Assembly: GCA_036172095.1 (NCBI GenBank)
Contig: JAVHSH010000010.1
Coordinates: 1 to 18,499, forward strand
DNA: 18,499 nt
Direction of reading: 5' to 3'
DNA from: JAKBEU01 sp036172095
GTDB taxonomy: Bacteria > Patescibacteriota > Microgenomatia > UBA1406 > GWC2-37-13
Part shown: piece by piece, positions 1 through 7,059 of the stretch
Position numbering within the stretch: position 1 is the first letter of the stretch
Layout: each line of letters begins with the position of its first letter
Program-made: the position numbers and the translations under genes
The notes under the pieces: generated by a model
Seen by the model: only the letters and a program-made list of their open reading frames with translations
What the model was told of the DNA's origin: nothing
Database searches by the model: none

Positions 1-707
1 TGTTTGAAATCATAGCCATATTTTTGTTTTTCTGAAAATGGAAAGTTTGGTCCCGGCTCCCCACCTGCCTTATGGAAGTCGTATGCCATGACGAGAACAG
101 TATCGACAATCGAAGCAAGCTTTTTTATGTCATATGGACGATTTCTATAAAAAGAGTCGCCATATATGAGCAGAGAACATGTCTTATAGTCTGAATTAAT
201 TGCTGTACACATTACTTGAACGAATTTAGTTATTTTATCTTTCTTCTCTGGGTTAAGTGTAAAGGGAACTTCAATGTCCAATACTATCCCAGAGAATGAA
301 TGTGTGTTCAGTGTTGTTACTAATTGGGAGACAAGCTCCTTTTGAGCTTGTTTTTCATCCAAAAGTACTTCGGTAATCGTACTATCAAGCATCCTCAGGA
401 CCAATTTCCTCCGTTTTTCAGGAATATTTTTCACTAATCGTATGTTCTGAAGCCCCGACTCATTTTCAAGCGTGCCTTGAGTTGTTGGTTGGACCCCAAA
501 ATAGTAGTATGTATCATATTTTCCCTCTGGTGTGTCCTCAATCGAAGACCAGTATGGAACAAAAATACCGCGCGAGAGGGTGGAGACAATTGAAGTTGGT
601 GAAATCGTTTTATTTATGGTTTGCTGCTTTTTCTGGAGAGACATTCTATTGAATAGAATAATTCCAATGAGCACGACACAAACAAAAACGCCTATCCATT
701 TTTTCAT
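1..707 (-). CDS. GH18-like glycoside hydrolase, membrane-anchored (partial, C-terminus off the window)
   Basis: The reading frame is open from an ATG at 707 to the left edge, giving 235 residues and no stop. Residues 1-20 form a Lys-capped hydrophobic segment (signal anchor), so the enzyme should act outside the membrane. The fold markers are those of family 18 glycoside hydrolases: FVPYW near residue 49 (first strand), GIVLDIE at 140-146 matching the core DxxDxDxE strand, and VMAYDFH at 206-212 followed by Gly/Pro. Only the last Asp (D144) and the Glu (E146, the catalytic acid position) of the core motif are kept; the two earlier Asp positions are Ser and Val. This resembles divergent YaaH-type members more than true chitinases. 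It lies 9 nt after the upstream gene on the same strand, with AGAGG directly before the ATG, so the two are probably co-transcribed. The substrate is unknown; a cell-wall or surface glycan is a guess. Confidence 0.72.
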   Translation of the reverse strand, partial: MKKWIGVFVCVVLIGIILFNRMSLQKKQQTINKTISPTSIVSTLSRGIFVPYWSSIEDTPEGKYDTYYYFGVQPTTQGTLENESGLQNIRLVKNIPEKRRKLVLRMLDSTITEVLLDEKQAQKELVSQLVTTLNTHSFSGIVLDIEVPFTLNPEKKDKITKFVQVMCTAINSDYKTCSLLIYGDSFYRNRPYDIKKLASIVDTVLVMAYDFHKAGGEPGPNFPFSEKQKYGYDFK

Positions 708-716
708 CCTCTTATT

Positions 717-1787
717 CTAATAGATTAAACCGTCGAGCGCTGCCTCATCGACAAGGATGACACCAGGCCTTCCTTCACCTATATTATCTTGCCTTCCAGA
801 ATATCCTGTCGGGAGTTGAATAAATCCATTCTTGGATAGGTCCACTATCCAATTGAGCCGTGTCCATCCAACATAGCTATACGTGAGTGTCGCCAAATTA
901 CTCTTCCAGTCATTTGTTGCAGCACAGTCGATAATCATAATACGTCCGATAAAACGGGCCTGTGGATTCTTTGCATCATCTATACCAAATGCATATTTTA
1001 TCTTCCATAAGTCTTTTGGAGTACGGGTAGCGCCAAAAGCGATAACTTTTCCCGTCTTTTTAGCTTCTGCGGGAGTCATCTGGGATTGCTTTTCCATATA
1101 ATTTGCATCAATAAATGCCCGGGCCGCATCGACCGTAATCCCCTTATTATTATGGATCACATCGGCAACTACGTTATATCCGGTATTATGTTCATCTCCA
1201 TAATATGTCGCCCATCCTAACCCTTTTTCGAGCGGTGTCTGATAGAGCGTATCCACTGGACAACCACTTATCGTGTTGTTATAGCAACCAATCTGCGGCG
1301 GATTTGCAACGAAGGCATTCAGTTTCACATAATTTGGTGTATTGCTTGGCGGAGAAGTCGGCATTGGCTTTGTTGTGGGAATGTTCGTTGGCTTGATGGT
1401 CGGTACGTTCGTTGGTCGAATCGTCGGTCTTACTGTTGGAGAAATATATATCGTTGGCTCAACTGTCGGTATGATCGTTGGCGGCATCCATGTTGGAAGA
1501 ATATATAGTGTTGGAGGAATATCTGTCGGTTGGACACCTTCGGTTGGGACAAGGGGTTCTTCAGTTGGGATTACTGGAATATCAGTCGGCGCAACCGGTG
1601 TTTCTTGATGTCGGGAAATGAAACTGCTTGTGAACAAGGAAAAGGAAGGGAGAACAACAAGATGAAGCAGTTCATCCTTTGTTGGGATATAGGGAGATGA
1701 AACAAGAATTGCTGGAGCGAATCGTACAATACCAAATGCAATAAAGAGCGCCAGATAAATGCGAAGTTGCGAAGGAATCCTGGACAT
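717..1787 (-). CDS. membrane-anchored Pro/Thr-rich extracellular protein of unknown function
   Basis: A 356-residue product if started at the ATG at 1787. An in-frame ATG at 1856 would add 23 residues and almost reach the divergent gene. The 1787 start is preferred because a TACAAT -10 element ends 6 nt before it and an Arg-capped membrane segment (about residues 8-27) then begins at once. Residues about 64-151 are a low-complexity linker of PTxxPT units (PTVRPTIRPTNVPTIKPT and similar), as expected of a wall-spanning stalk. The C-terminal 200 residues are compact and globular with Trp/Tyr-rich strands (WATYYGDEH, YSYVGWTRLNW) and three Cys. I do not recognise this domain. It is first in an operon with the GH18-like gene, so a joint role at the cell surface is likely. 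The Pro/Thr repeat may vary in length between strains. Confidence 0.8.
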   Translation of the reverse strand: MSRIPSQLRIYLALFIAFGIVRFAPAILVSSPYIPTKDELLHLVVLPSFSLFTSSFISRHQETPVAPTDIPVIPTEEPLVPTEGVQPTDIPPTLYILPTWMPPTIIPTVEPTIYISPTVRPTIRPTNVPTIKPTNIPTTKPMPTSPPSNTPNYVKLNAFVANPPQIGCYNNTISGCPVDTLYQTPLEKGLGWATYYGDEHNTGYNVVADVIHNNKGITVDAARAFIDANYMEKQSQMTPAEAKKTGKVIAFGATRTPKDLWKIKYAFGIDDAKNPQARFIGRIMIIDCAATNDWKSNLATLTYSYVGWTRLNWIVDLSKNGFIQLPTGYSGRQDNIGEGRPGVILVDEAALDGLIY

Positions 1788-1793
1788 TATTTC

Positions 1794-1799
1794 ATTGTA
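1794..1799 (-). promoter_or_regulatory. -10 element (TACAAT) for the Pro/Thr-rich protein operon
   Basis: TACAAT on the minus strand is separated from the ATG at 1787 by only 6 nt (GAAATA). No Shine-Dalgarno is present and no convincing -35 was found. The spacing predicts transcription starting at or next to the start codon. Confidence 0.5.
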
Positions 1800-1831
1800 A
1801 CAAAAATCATACATCAACCGTGATATTCCCA

Positions 1832-1860
1832 TTGACAATTCCACCGATTTCATCAATAAT
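1832..1860 (+). promoter_or_regulatory. sigma70-type promoter for the glutaredoxin-like gene
   Basis: A perfect TTGACA (1832-1837), a 17-nt spacer and AATAAT (1855-1860). The ATG at 1870 follows the -10 by 9 nt, so the transcript start should lie around 1867 and leave almost no leader. There is no purine-rich ribosome-binding site. Confidence 0.65.
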
Positions 1861-1869
1861 GAAATTACG

Positions 1870-2376
1870 ATGAAAATTACCGTTTATACCATAACCGAGT
1901 GTCAGTTTTCAAAACAAGAGAAGGAGTACTTATCTTCGCATGGTCTTCAGTTTGAGGAGAAGAATGTGTCAGCAAACAGAGAGTTTTTAACCGAAATGCT
2001 CATGGTTGGAAGCAATTTTGCTGGGACACCTGTCACAAAAATCGACACCGATGATGGAAAGACGGTTGTGTTGAAAGGATTCACAAAAGAAGAGTTCGAT
2101 AAAGCGCTTGGCTTTGCACCAGAAGTTGTAGCTCCCGTACAAGGGCAAGTTGCGCCCGTGCCTGCCCCTGCCGTTGAGACTGCCCCTGTTGCCGCAGCAG
2201 TACAACCAGCTCCAGTTGCACCAGTAGCTGATCCAGCAATTGCATCCATTTTGAATAATCTAGAACAGCAAGTACAGCAACAGGCGCCAGCGCCTGTTGA
2301 GCAGCCCCCTGTTGCCGCAGTACCACAACAGCCTCCTGTTGTTGGACAACCAACCATCCCAGACCCGCAGTTCTAA
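1870..2376 (+). CDS. glutaredoxin/NrdH-like protein with Pro/Ala/Gln-rich C-terminal tail
   Basis: 168 residues. Residues 1-82 look like a glutaredoxin-fold domain: a first strand (MKITVYTI), a C11-Q-F-S14 motif at the start of the first helix (a CxxS, monothiol-type site), a GTPV turn at 52-55 carrying the conserved cis-Pro, and a final strand and helix (VVLKGFTKEEFDKAL). Such domains act in cytosolic thiol-disulfide exchange. Residues about 85-168 are almost entirely Ala, Pro, Val and Gln, a low-complexity and probably disordered tail that ordinary glutaredoxins lack (they are usually 75-100 residues). No signal peptide is visible. The CxxS site suggests deglutathionylation or a structural role rather than classical dithiol reduction; this is inference. 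The gene has its own promoter and no operon partner. Confidence 0.8.
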   Translation: MKITVYTITECQFSKQEKEYLSSHGLQFEEKNVSANREFLTEMLMVGSNFAGTPVTKIDTDDGKTVVLKGFTKEEFDKALGFAPEVVAPVQGQVAPVPAPAVETAPVAAAVQPAPVAPVADPAIASILNNLEQQVQQQAPAPVEQPPVAAVPQQPPVVGQPTIPDPQF

Positions 2377-2502
2377 ACTGGGACTAATAAATGATTTTCT
2401 TCATTTCTTTTTTTGTGTCCGTTTTTTTATCATCCCTGCTTTCGCTTGTATTGTTCCCGCGCATACGAACTTTTCTTCACAGAAACCGTGCGTACTTCCT
2501 GC

Positions 2503-2508
2503 TATAAT
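2503..2508 (+). promoter_or_regulatory. trnW: -10 element (TATAAT) for tRNA-Trp
   Basis: A consensus TATAAT ends 17 nt before the tRNA 5' end, so the primary transcript would carry a 5' leader of about 11 nt. The -35 is unclear. The rest of 2377-2502 is a T-rich spacer after the glutaredoxin-like gene, with no hairpin I trust as a terminator. Confidence 0.5.
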
Positions 2509-2525
2509 ATCTTGTTGACATTATG

Positions 2526-2596
2526 AGGAGCGTCGATCAACGGTAGGTCTTCAGTCTCCAAAACTGAATATGAGGGTTCGATTCCCCCCGCTCCTG
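2526..2596 (+). tRNA. trnW: tRNA-Trp (anticodon CCA)
   Basis: A cloverleaf can be folded: acceptor AGGAGCG/CGCTCCT, D stem GATC/GGTC, anticodon stem TCAGT/ACTGA with loop CTCCAAA (anticodon CCA), T loop TTCGATT, discriminator G. The T stem GAGGG/CCCCC contains one A-C mismatch. The 3' CCA is not encoded, so a CCA-adding enzyme is needed. Confidence 0.92.
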
Positions 2597-2602
2597 CCCT
2601 CT

Positions 2603-3811
2603 TTATTTTATCCCCACCGCGTAGATGTCTGGTGTTTTATTGAATTGAGGATTCAGATTCGCAAGGATAAGAAGCTTTTCATCACTCGTCACATCAAAGA
2701 ATGACCCATCATGTGGACCGGAATACACGATTTGCCTACTTGTATCATCAAACTCGACTATGGAAATCTTATCGCCCTCATGTTTAACGAGATGGCGAGA
2801 ATCGGGAAACCATACGAGCACGGTGTCTCCCTCTTGCCACATCTTTTCGGATGAATCAGATAATAAAATATTATAATTCCTATCTTCTTCTCTATCATAG
2901 ACATACAGTTCATTCAATTTAATGGAGCGCTCTTCAGGAGTCTGATTTGCCGCAACAAGCCGAGGTTGTATGACATATGGAAGCGTTATCTGCTGCTTCG
3001 CTTCATACAGAATCTTGGATTTATCTGGCGCCATTGAAAGAATATGGAACGAATCAGATGCGATCTTTGCAAATTGCTTTGGAAAAATCTCAAGGAGGCG
3101 CGTCGTCTCGATCAATTTCTCTTCATTCCATGCCGTTTCAAGGGATTCTTGGGAGCTGGTCACCTCAAAAAGTTGTGTGTTTTCATCTTCAAGCGACATG
3201 AGATATGAGATTGAGTCTTCAGCCCGCTTGAACTGCATGATTCCCTGTTTGAAGTCTGGAGAAAAAATGACGGAAACATCATTCAGCTTGATATCTTCCG
3301 GAAATAACGATCTTTTTGCCAAAATCTTTAATGGCGGAAAAAGTGAGAATGTCCTCTTTGTTTGATCGAAGACATATATACCATCCTTTTCGACATCTCC
3401 ATTCTCGACGAATAACAATGCCTTATCAGTTTTATCTATGGAAATCACTTTTGAAATACCGATTGTGGTGAGTGGTGTCAATGATGCATTAAGCGGAAAG
3501 AGGGTGGCATCAGCTGTAACAACCAATTCACCCTTCAAGACGACTTCCTTTTTCCATGATGTGTACCCCTCCTTCTTAACTTCAATCGTATATTTTCCGC
3601 TCGGAAGCGTCAAATGTAAATCTGTGACTCCCCGCACCAACCCATTCACGTAAACCTGTGCCGTTTGAGGAGTCGATGAGATAGCGATAATTCCAGTAGA
3701 GGTAACCTTCCCCTTTTGGACATCGACTCGGTATCCTCGAGCATATGCAATGATAGTACCGAGTATGATACAGAATGATATTAATACGATAGTGTTTCTG
3801 ACGATGTGCAT
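2603..3811 (-). CDS. PEGA-domain membrane protein with propeller-like C-terminal region
   Basis: 402 residues from the ATG at 3811. A longer in-frame start at 3892 would run into mreB, and residues 1-27 of the shorter form make a normal signal anchor (HIVRNTIVL then a hydrophobic stretch). Residues about 41-100 match a PEGA domain: ISSTPQTAQVYVNG, LPSGKYTIEVKKEGY and WKKEVVLKG, with the characteristic conversion of small residues to a Gly-Tyr turn. The rest is beta-rich, with recurring SPD, PDKSKILYE and FPDSRHLVKH segments like those of WD40/TolB-type propellers. PEGA domains are usually extracytoplasmic and thought to bind surface polymers. The gene is divergent from mreB with only 38 nt between the start codons, which fits a shared envelope role. 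The exact function is unknown. Confidence 0.82.
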   Translation of the reverse strand: MHIVRNTIVLISFCIILGTIIAYARGYRVDVQKGKVTSTGIIAISSTPQTAQVYVNGLVRGVTDLHLTLPSGKYTIEVKKEGYTSWKKEVVLKGELVVTADATLFPLNASLTPLTTIGISKVISIDKTDKALLFVENGDVEKDGIYVFDQTKRTFSLFPPLKILAKRSLFPEDIKLNDVSVIFSPDFKQGIMQFKRAEDSISYLMSLEDENTQLFEVTSSQESLETAWNEEKLIETTRLLEIFPKQFAKIASDSFHILSMAPDKSKILYEAKQQITLPYVIQPRLVAANQTPEERSIKLNELYVYDREEDRNYNILLSDSSEKMWQEGDTVLVWFPDSRHLVKHEGDKISIVEFDDTSRQIVYSGPHDGSFFDVTSDEKLLILANLNPQFNKTPDIYAVGIK

Positions 3812-3840
3812 AGACGTTCTTCTATAATATAGTATACAAT
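3811..3840 (+). promoter_or_regulatory. probable mreB promoter in the 38-nt divergent spacer
   Basis: TAGACG (3811-3816, 4 of 6 to consensus), an 18-nt spacer and TACAAT (3835-3840), 9 nt before the mreB ATG. A second consensus TATAAT at 3823-3828 offers an alternative start. The -35 overlaps the start codon of the divergent PEGA gene, so the two promoters must interfere or be coordinated. Confidence 0.45.
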
Positions 3841-3849
3841 TATACAAAT

Positions 3850-4860
3850 ATGTTCTTCGGAAAGAAAGTCGGCATTGATTTAGGCACAGCAAATACCCTT
3901 ATTTACATAGAAAAGAAGGGAATTGTCTTGAACGAACCCACGGTCGTAGCTTATTCGCTTGAAAACCGGGAAATTCTTGCCGTGGGAGATGATGCAAAGG
4001 AGATGCTGGGCCGGACCCCAGGCTCAATCATCGCAGCGCGCCCCATGAAAGAAGGCGTCATAGCAGACTACCACACTACCTCTTCCATGATTACATACTT
4101 CCTGAAAAAGGCGCTTCGTGGCTGGGTTCTCTGGCCAACAATAATGATTTCCATTCCTGGAGGCTCGTCACAGGTCGAAAAACGAGCAGTTGTCGCAGCC
4201 TGCAAACAGGCTGGCGCAGCGAATGTCTATCTCATCGAAGAACCGCTTGCAGCCGCGATTGGTGCAAAAATACCCATTGCTCAACCATCAGGACATATGA
4301 TAGTCAATTTAGGAGGTGGGACAACTGAAATTGCAGTCATTTCCCTCGGTCAACTTGTCTCATATAAAACGGTCCGTGTGGCAGGAACGAAATTTGACGA
4401 AGCGATTCTTCAACATTTGCGCAAAAAACACAACCTCATGATTGGTGAGCGGACTGCAGAACAAGTCAAGATGAACATAGGCAATGCATTTATTGAAGAA
4501 AAGGATGTGACGAAACTACGAACAATGGAAATTAAGGGACGAGATTTCCAAACCGGTCTCCCCCATGTCCTTTTGTTATCAGAAAACGATGTCGCGGATG
4601 CCATACAAAAACCTCTTAAATTAATACTTGAAGGAATCAAGGAAGTATTATCGCAAACTCCACCAGAGCTTGCAGCAGACATAGTCGATAAAGGAATCGT
4701 ACTCTCGGGAGGGAGTGCTCTTTTGACGAATATTGATCGATACATAAGCTACCATATCAATGTAGCCTCATTTGTTGTTGAGGAACCGTTGTTTTGCGTC
4801 ATTCGCGGTATTGGCATGGCGATTGAAAATTTCGATAGTTTCAAAGCGGCAATAAAATAA
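3850..4860 (+). CDS. mreB: rod-shape-determining actin homologue MreB
   Basis: 336 residues, close to the family length of about 340. Actin-fold nucleotide motifs are in order: phosphate-1 GIDLGTANT (8-16), GSSQVEKRA (105-113), YLIEEPLAAAIG (127-138) with the Glu pair used in hydrolysis, phosphate-2 NLGGGTTEIAV (153-163), and the adenosine motif LSGGSALL near the C-terminus. The protein polymerises on the inner membrane face and guides elongation-mode wall synthesis. The phosphate-2 motif starts with Asn153 where MreB proteins normally have Asp (DIGGGTTE), the position of actin Asp154; this may alter magnesium handling or hydrolysis. No mreC or mreD follows. It is transcribed alone, from the spacer shared with the PEGA gene. 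Confidence 0.95.
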   Translation: MFFGKKVGIDLGTANTLIYIEKKGIVLNEPTVVAYSLENREILAVGDDAKEMLGRTPGSIIAARPMKEGVIADYHTTSSMITYFLKKALRGWVLWPTIMISIPGGSSQVEKRAVVAACKQAGAANVYLIEEPLAAAIGAKIPIAQPSGHMIVNLGGGTTEIAVISLGQLVSYKTVRVAGTKFDEAILQHLRKKHNLMIGERTAEQVKMNIGNAFIEEKDVTKLRTMEIKGRDFQTGLPHVLLLSENDVADAIQKPLKLILEGIKEVLSQTPPELAADIVDKGIVLSGGSALLTNIDRYISYHINVASFVVEEPLFCVIRGIGMAIENFDSFKAAIK

Positions 4861-4965
4861 TCATGTTTGTAATGATCTTATAGCAATGAGAGCGGGTTAA
4901 GAAAAATAATCATCATGATGAAATAGATAGAAATAGCTCATGATGGTGAATGAATATAGTAAATC

Positions 4966-4974
4966 TGATATAAT
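4966..4974 (+). promoter_or_regulatory. extended -10 promoter candidate upstream of the glycosyltransferase
   Basis: TGATATAAT is an extended -10. The spacer 4861-5101 is AT-rich; apart from this and a CATCATGATG palindrome (4911-4920) partly repeated at 4938-4946, I see nothing in it. Initiation near 4981 would give a 5' leader of about 120 nt, unlike the leaderless pattern elsewhere in the window. Confidence 0.35.
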
Positions 4975-5101
4975 TATATATATTTTAAAGTGGTCAAGAG
5001 GTATTTAGAAAGTTATATCAATATGAAAACCTGTTCAAATAAAATGAACGATTTATATGAATTAGAGTAATTCAATTTCTAGAAATTTTAACTTATAGCA
5101 T

Positions 5102-5902
5102 ATGTCACCTCAACAATCGCGATTTACATACCTAGGACTCCCTATTGACCCCCTCACGAAAAAAGATGTCCTAGATAAAATTAAAAAGTACCTATCTGCT
5201 GACCCTTCTTTCCGCCATATCGTATCCATCAATCCGGAAAATATCGTCGTTGCCCAAAAAAATACCCAGTACAGGGAAGTGTGTAGCTGTGCGGATTTAG
5301 CTCTTACTGACGGCATAGGTGTGATATTTGGCACAAAAATCATTGGCAAAAATATACCTGAACGCATCCCGGGATCAAAACTACTGCCCGAATTATTGGA
5401 TTTGGCCGGTACAATAAGCTCTCGAGTAGTCCTTATCGGCTCCCAGGCAAATTTAGCAGATAAAATAGCAAAGTGCTATTCTCGAAGCTATCCTAAGGCT
5501 AAGTATATTGGCATAAATGGGTATCGAAATAAGCTAGAACCGACTAGAGAAGAAGAAAAACGGATAGAGGGTATAGTCCGCGCTGCAAGGCCCCATTTTG
5601 TTTTCGTTGCATTTGGATCTCCGTTTCAGGAGCTCTGGATAGATACCCATAGAACTCTGTTGAAGGACAGTATCTGCATGGGAGTCGGCGGCGCATTCAA
5701 TTATTTATCTGGATTGTCACAAATGCCTCCTCGTATATTAACTCGTTTTGGTTTGGAATGGCTCTATAGGTTGATAACTGAGCCATGGAGAGTAGGTCGC
5801 CAGTTCAGCAGGCTTCCCTATTTTATTGTGCTCGCTTTCAAACAATGGATCTGGTGTATAATGCATCCACAGAATGAGAAAATACCTCCTCATTGTTCTT
5901 AA
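5102..5902 (+). CDS. WecG/TagA/CpsF-family glycosyltransferase (GT26)
   Basis: 266 residues. Family motifs are in order: SINPENIV (42-49), LTDGIGV (68-74), RIPGSKLLPEL (88-98), FVAFGSPFQELW (168-179), GVGGAFNYLSG (194-204), GLEWLYRL (217-224) and EPWR (227-230). The Asp of TDG is the usual catalytic candidate. GT26 enzymes transfer a sugar (ManNAc-type in TagA/WecG) from a UDP-sugar to an undecaprenyl-diphosphate-linked acceptor at the inner membrane face, during surface glycan synthesis. Two motif positions differ from the common pattern: Phe for Lys in GaPkQE, and Asn for Asp in GGaFD. No other glycan biosynthesis gene is in the window, so the substrate cannot be assigned. Its 3' end overlaps the next gene by 29 nt. 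No Shine-Dalgarno is visible. Confidence 0.92.
   Translation: MSPQQSRFTYLGLPIDPLTKKDVLDKIKKYLSADPSFRHIVSINPENIVVAQKNTQYREVCSCADLALTDGIGVIFGTKIIGKNIPERIPGSKLLPELLDLAGTISSRVVLIGSQANLADKIAKCYSRSYPKAKYIGINGYRNKLEPTREEEKRIEGIVRAARPHFVFVAFGSPFQELWIDTHRTLLKDSICMGVGGAFNYLSGLSQMPPRILTRFGLEWLYRLITEPWRVGRQFSRLPYFIVLAFKQWIWCIMHPQNEKIPPHCS
5857..5862 (+). promoter_or_regulatory. internal -10 element (TATAAT) for the nucleotidyltransferase-like gene
   Basis: A consensus TATAAT lies inside the last codons of the glycosyltransferase gene and ends 11 nt before the ATG at 5874. The -35 region is weak. It would give the downstream gene its own near-leaderless transcript. Confidence 0.4.
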
Positions 5903-6755
5903 TTATTTCGCATACTTTTCGTATGCTCCCTCATTCCAGGAACTTCATACTTTTTTTTCAAAAATAATAACGAAAAAAAACCTTAAAAATCTTGTTGATG
6001 AAGAGATTAAACAGGGAAATATACTTCGGTTGCCAAATAATATATTTTTTGGGTTGTCACAACAGTCTGAATTGAATTTGAATTTATGCTCTGAATTACC
6101 CAGATATACTCTCCCCCAGTATAGTATATCCATACAAAATAAATCCAAATCACAAATCCAAATGAAAGGAAAATGGGCTTCTATCACTATCCAAATTTAT
6201 ATTTTTCTCTTAAAAATATGTCCAACAGTACTGTTTGTTGGTGTTACTGGGAAAAGTGCGATGAGGGGTTTTTGTGTAAATGATGATTTGGACCTATTTC
6301 TCATCACAAGAAATGAGTTATTATGGACAACCCGATTTTTTGTCATTCTTCTTGCAAAGATATTGGGAATCCATACGAAGACTGGTATATGTCTTAATCT
6401 GTTTTTTGATGAGTCAGATGTTGGTATTACTCAAAAAAAACGGAATTCGTACATCGCGCATGAAATTCTCCAGATGAAACCGATTGTCGATAAAATTAAT
6501 ACTTATCGACGATTTCTTGAAAAAAACCAGTGGATATATCAATACTTTCCAAATGCAAAAATACGTACTGGAAATCAAGTTCAAGTTCATTGGACAAGTA
6601 ATCTTATGTATAAACATATTGATCATATTTTCAAGTCAATCCAATTGCCTATAATCCGAAGGAACAATACTGCGTTATCTATATCAGACACACAGTTGTG
6701 GCTCTTCAAAATAGACTTCGAAAAAAAACTCAAACGCCGGGGTTTAGTGATATAA
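5874..6755 (+). CDS. putative winged-helix plus nucleotidyltransferase-fold protein
   Basis: 293 residues. Residues about 15-60 have a helix-turn-helix/wing pattern (SFQELHTFF, NLVDEEIKQG, ILRLPNNIFF). Residues 121-144 carry a nucleotidyltransferase superfamily signature: FVGVTGKSAMRG followed by NDDLDLFLIT, where Gly-Lys-Ser and the D138/D140 pair correspond to the GS and DxD metal-binding elements. The C-terminal half is helical and basic. Members of this superfamily transfer nucleotides to small molecules, proteins or RNA; the acceptor here cannot be told. The first 29 nt overlap the glycosyltransferase gene, so co-transcription is likely in addition to the internal -10. The gene is noticeably AT-rich with many Lys/Ile codons, unlike the GT26 gene before it. 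Confidence 0.6.
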   Translation: MRKYLLIVLNYFAYFSYAPSFQELHTFFSKIITKKNLKNLVDEEIKQGNILRLPNNIFFGLSQQSELNLNLCSELPRYTLPQYSISIQNKSKSQIQMKGKWASITIQIYIFLLKICPTVLFVGVTGKSAMRGFCVNDDLDLFLITRNELLWTTRFFVILLAKILGIHTKTGICLNLFFDESDVGITQKKRNSYIAHEILQMKPIVDKINTYRRFLEKNQWIYQYFPNAKIRTGNQVQVHWTSNLMYKHIDHIFKSIQLPIIRRNNTALSISDTQLWLFKIDFEKKLKRRGLVI

Positions 6756-6756
6756 T
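6751..6756 (+). promoter_or_regulatory. -10 element (TATAAT) for the tRNA cluster
   Basis: A consensus TATAAT covers the end of the nucleotidyltransferase-like gene and lies 34 nt before tRNA-Leu. No clear -35. All three tRNAs of 6791-7148 could be one transcript. Confidence 0.4.
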
Positions 6757-6790
6757 ATGAAGCCTAAAGCTCAACGCTTTTGACAATGTC

Positions 6791-6873
6791 GCCGGGGTGT
6801 TGAAATGGCAGACAAGCATGCTTCAGAAGCATGTGCTCGCAAGGGCGTGGGAGTTCAAGTCTCCCCTCCGGCA
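6791..6873 (+). tRNA. trnL: tRNA-Leu (anticodon CAG)
   Basis: Class II cloverleaf: acceptor GCCGGGG/CTCCGGC with one G-T pair, D stem TTG/CAA, anticodon stem CATGC/GCATG with loop TTCAGAA (anticodon CAG), a long variable arm around GCTCGCAAGGGC, T arm GGGAG-TTCAAGT-CTCCC, discriminator A. CCA is not encoded. Confidence 0.93.
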
Positions 6874-6929
6874 CAGATAGCTATTAGCTATTTGCGATTA
6901 GCTAACGGCAAAAGCTAACAGCTAATTTT
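6874..6929. repeat. AGCTA-rich spacer repeat between tRNA genes, copy 1
   Basis: The spacer is built from overlapping TAGCTATTAGCTA, GATTAGCTAACGGC and GCTAACAGCTAAT units, in both orientations. GCTAACGGC recurs in the next tRNA spacer. Confidence 0.5.
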
Positions 6930-7014
6930 GGAGGGTTGCCAGAGTGGTAATGGAGCGGCTTGCTAAGCCGTGAAGGTGAATAGCCTTCCACAGGTTCAAA
7001 TCCTGTACCCTCCG
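6930..7014 (+). tRNA. trnS: tRNA-Ser (anticodon GCT)
   Basis: Class II cloverleaf: acceptor GGAGGGT/ACCCTCC, D stem CCA/TGG, anticodon stem GCGGC/GCCGT with loop TTGCTAA (anticodon GCT, reading AGC and AGU), variable arm GAAGGTGAATAGCCTTC, T arm ACAGG-TTCAAAT-CCTGT, discriminator G as in bacterial tRNA-Ser. CCA is not encoded. Confidence 0.93.
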
Positions 7015-7059
7015 CCCAGATTAGCTTAGAGCTCATAGCTAATAGCTAACGGCCATTTA
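7015..7059. repeat. AGCTA-rich spacer repeat between tRNA genes, copy 2
   Basis: Contains TAGCTTAGAGCTCATAGCT and AATAGCTAACGGC, sharing TAGCTAACGGC with the spacer before tRNA-Ser(GCT). It looks like a diverged copy of the same short spacer repeat. Confidence 0.5.

Noticed and set aside
532..720. Plus-strand frame of 62 aa at the left edge
   Set aside because: Antisense to the start of the GH18-like gene, which has recognisable motifs and runs off the window.
1342..1608. Plus-strand frame rich in Gly and Val (88 aa)
   Set aside because: It is the antisense reading of the PTxxPT repeat of the minus-strand gene; the repeat keeps the frame open.
1947..2357. Minus-strand Gly/Ala/Thr-rich frames opposite the glutaredoxin tail
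   Set aside because: Low-complexity shadow of the Ala/Pro/Gln-coding tail; the plus strand has a promoter and a recognisable domain.
2515..2520. TTGACA exactly 5 nt before tRNA-Trp, with the same arrangement at 6780-6785 before tRNA-Leu
   Set aside because: Too close to the tRNA to act as a -35, and both genes have TATAAT further upstream; two cases are not enough to exclude chance.
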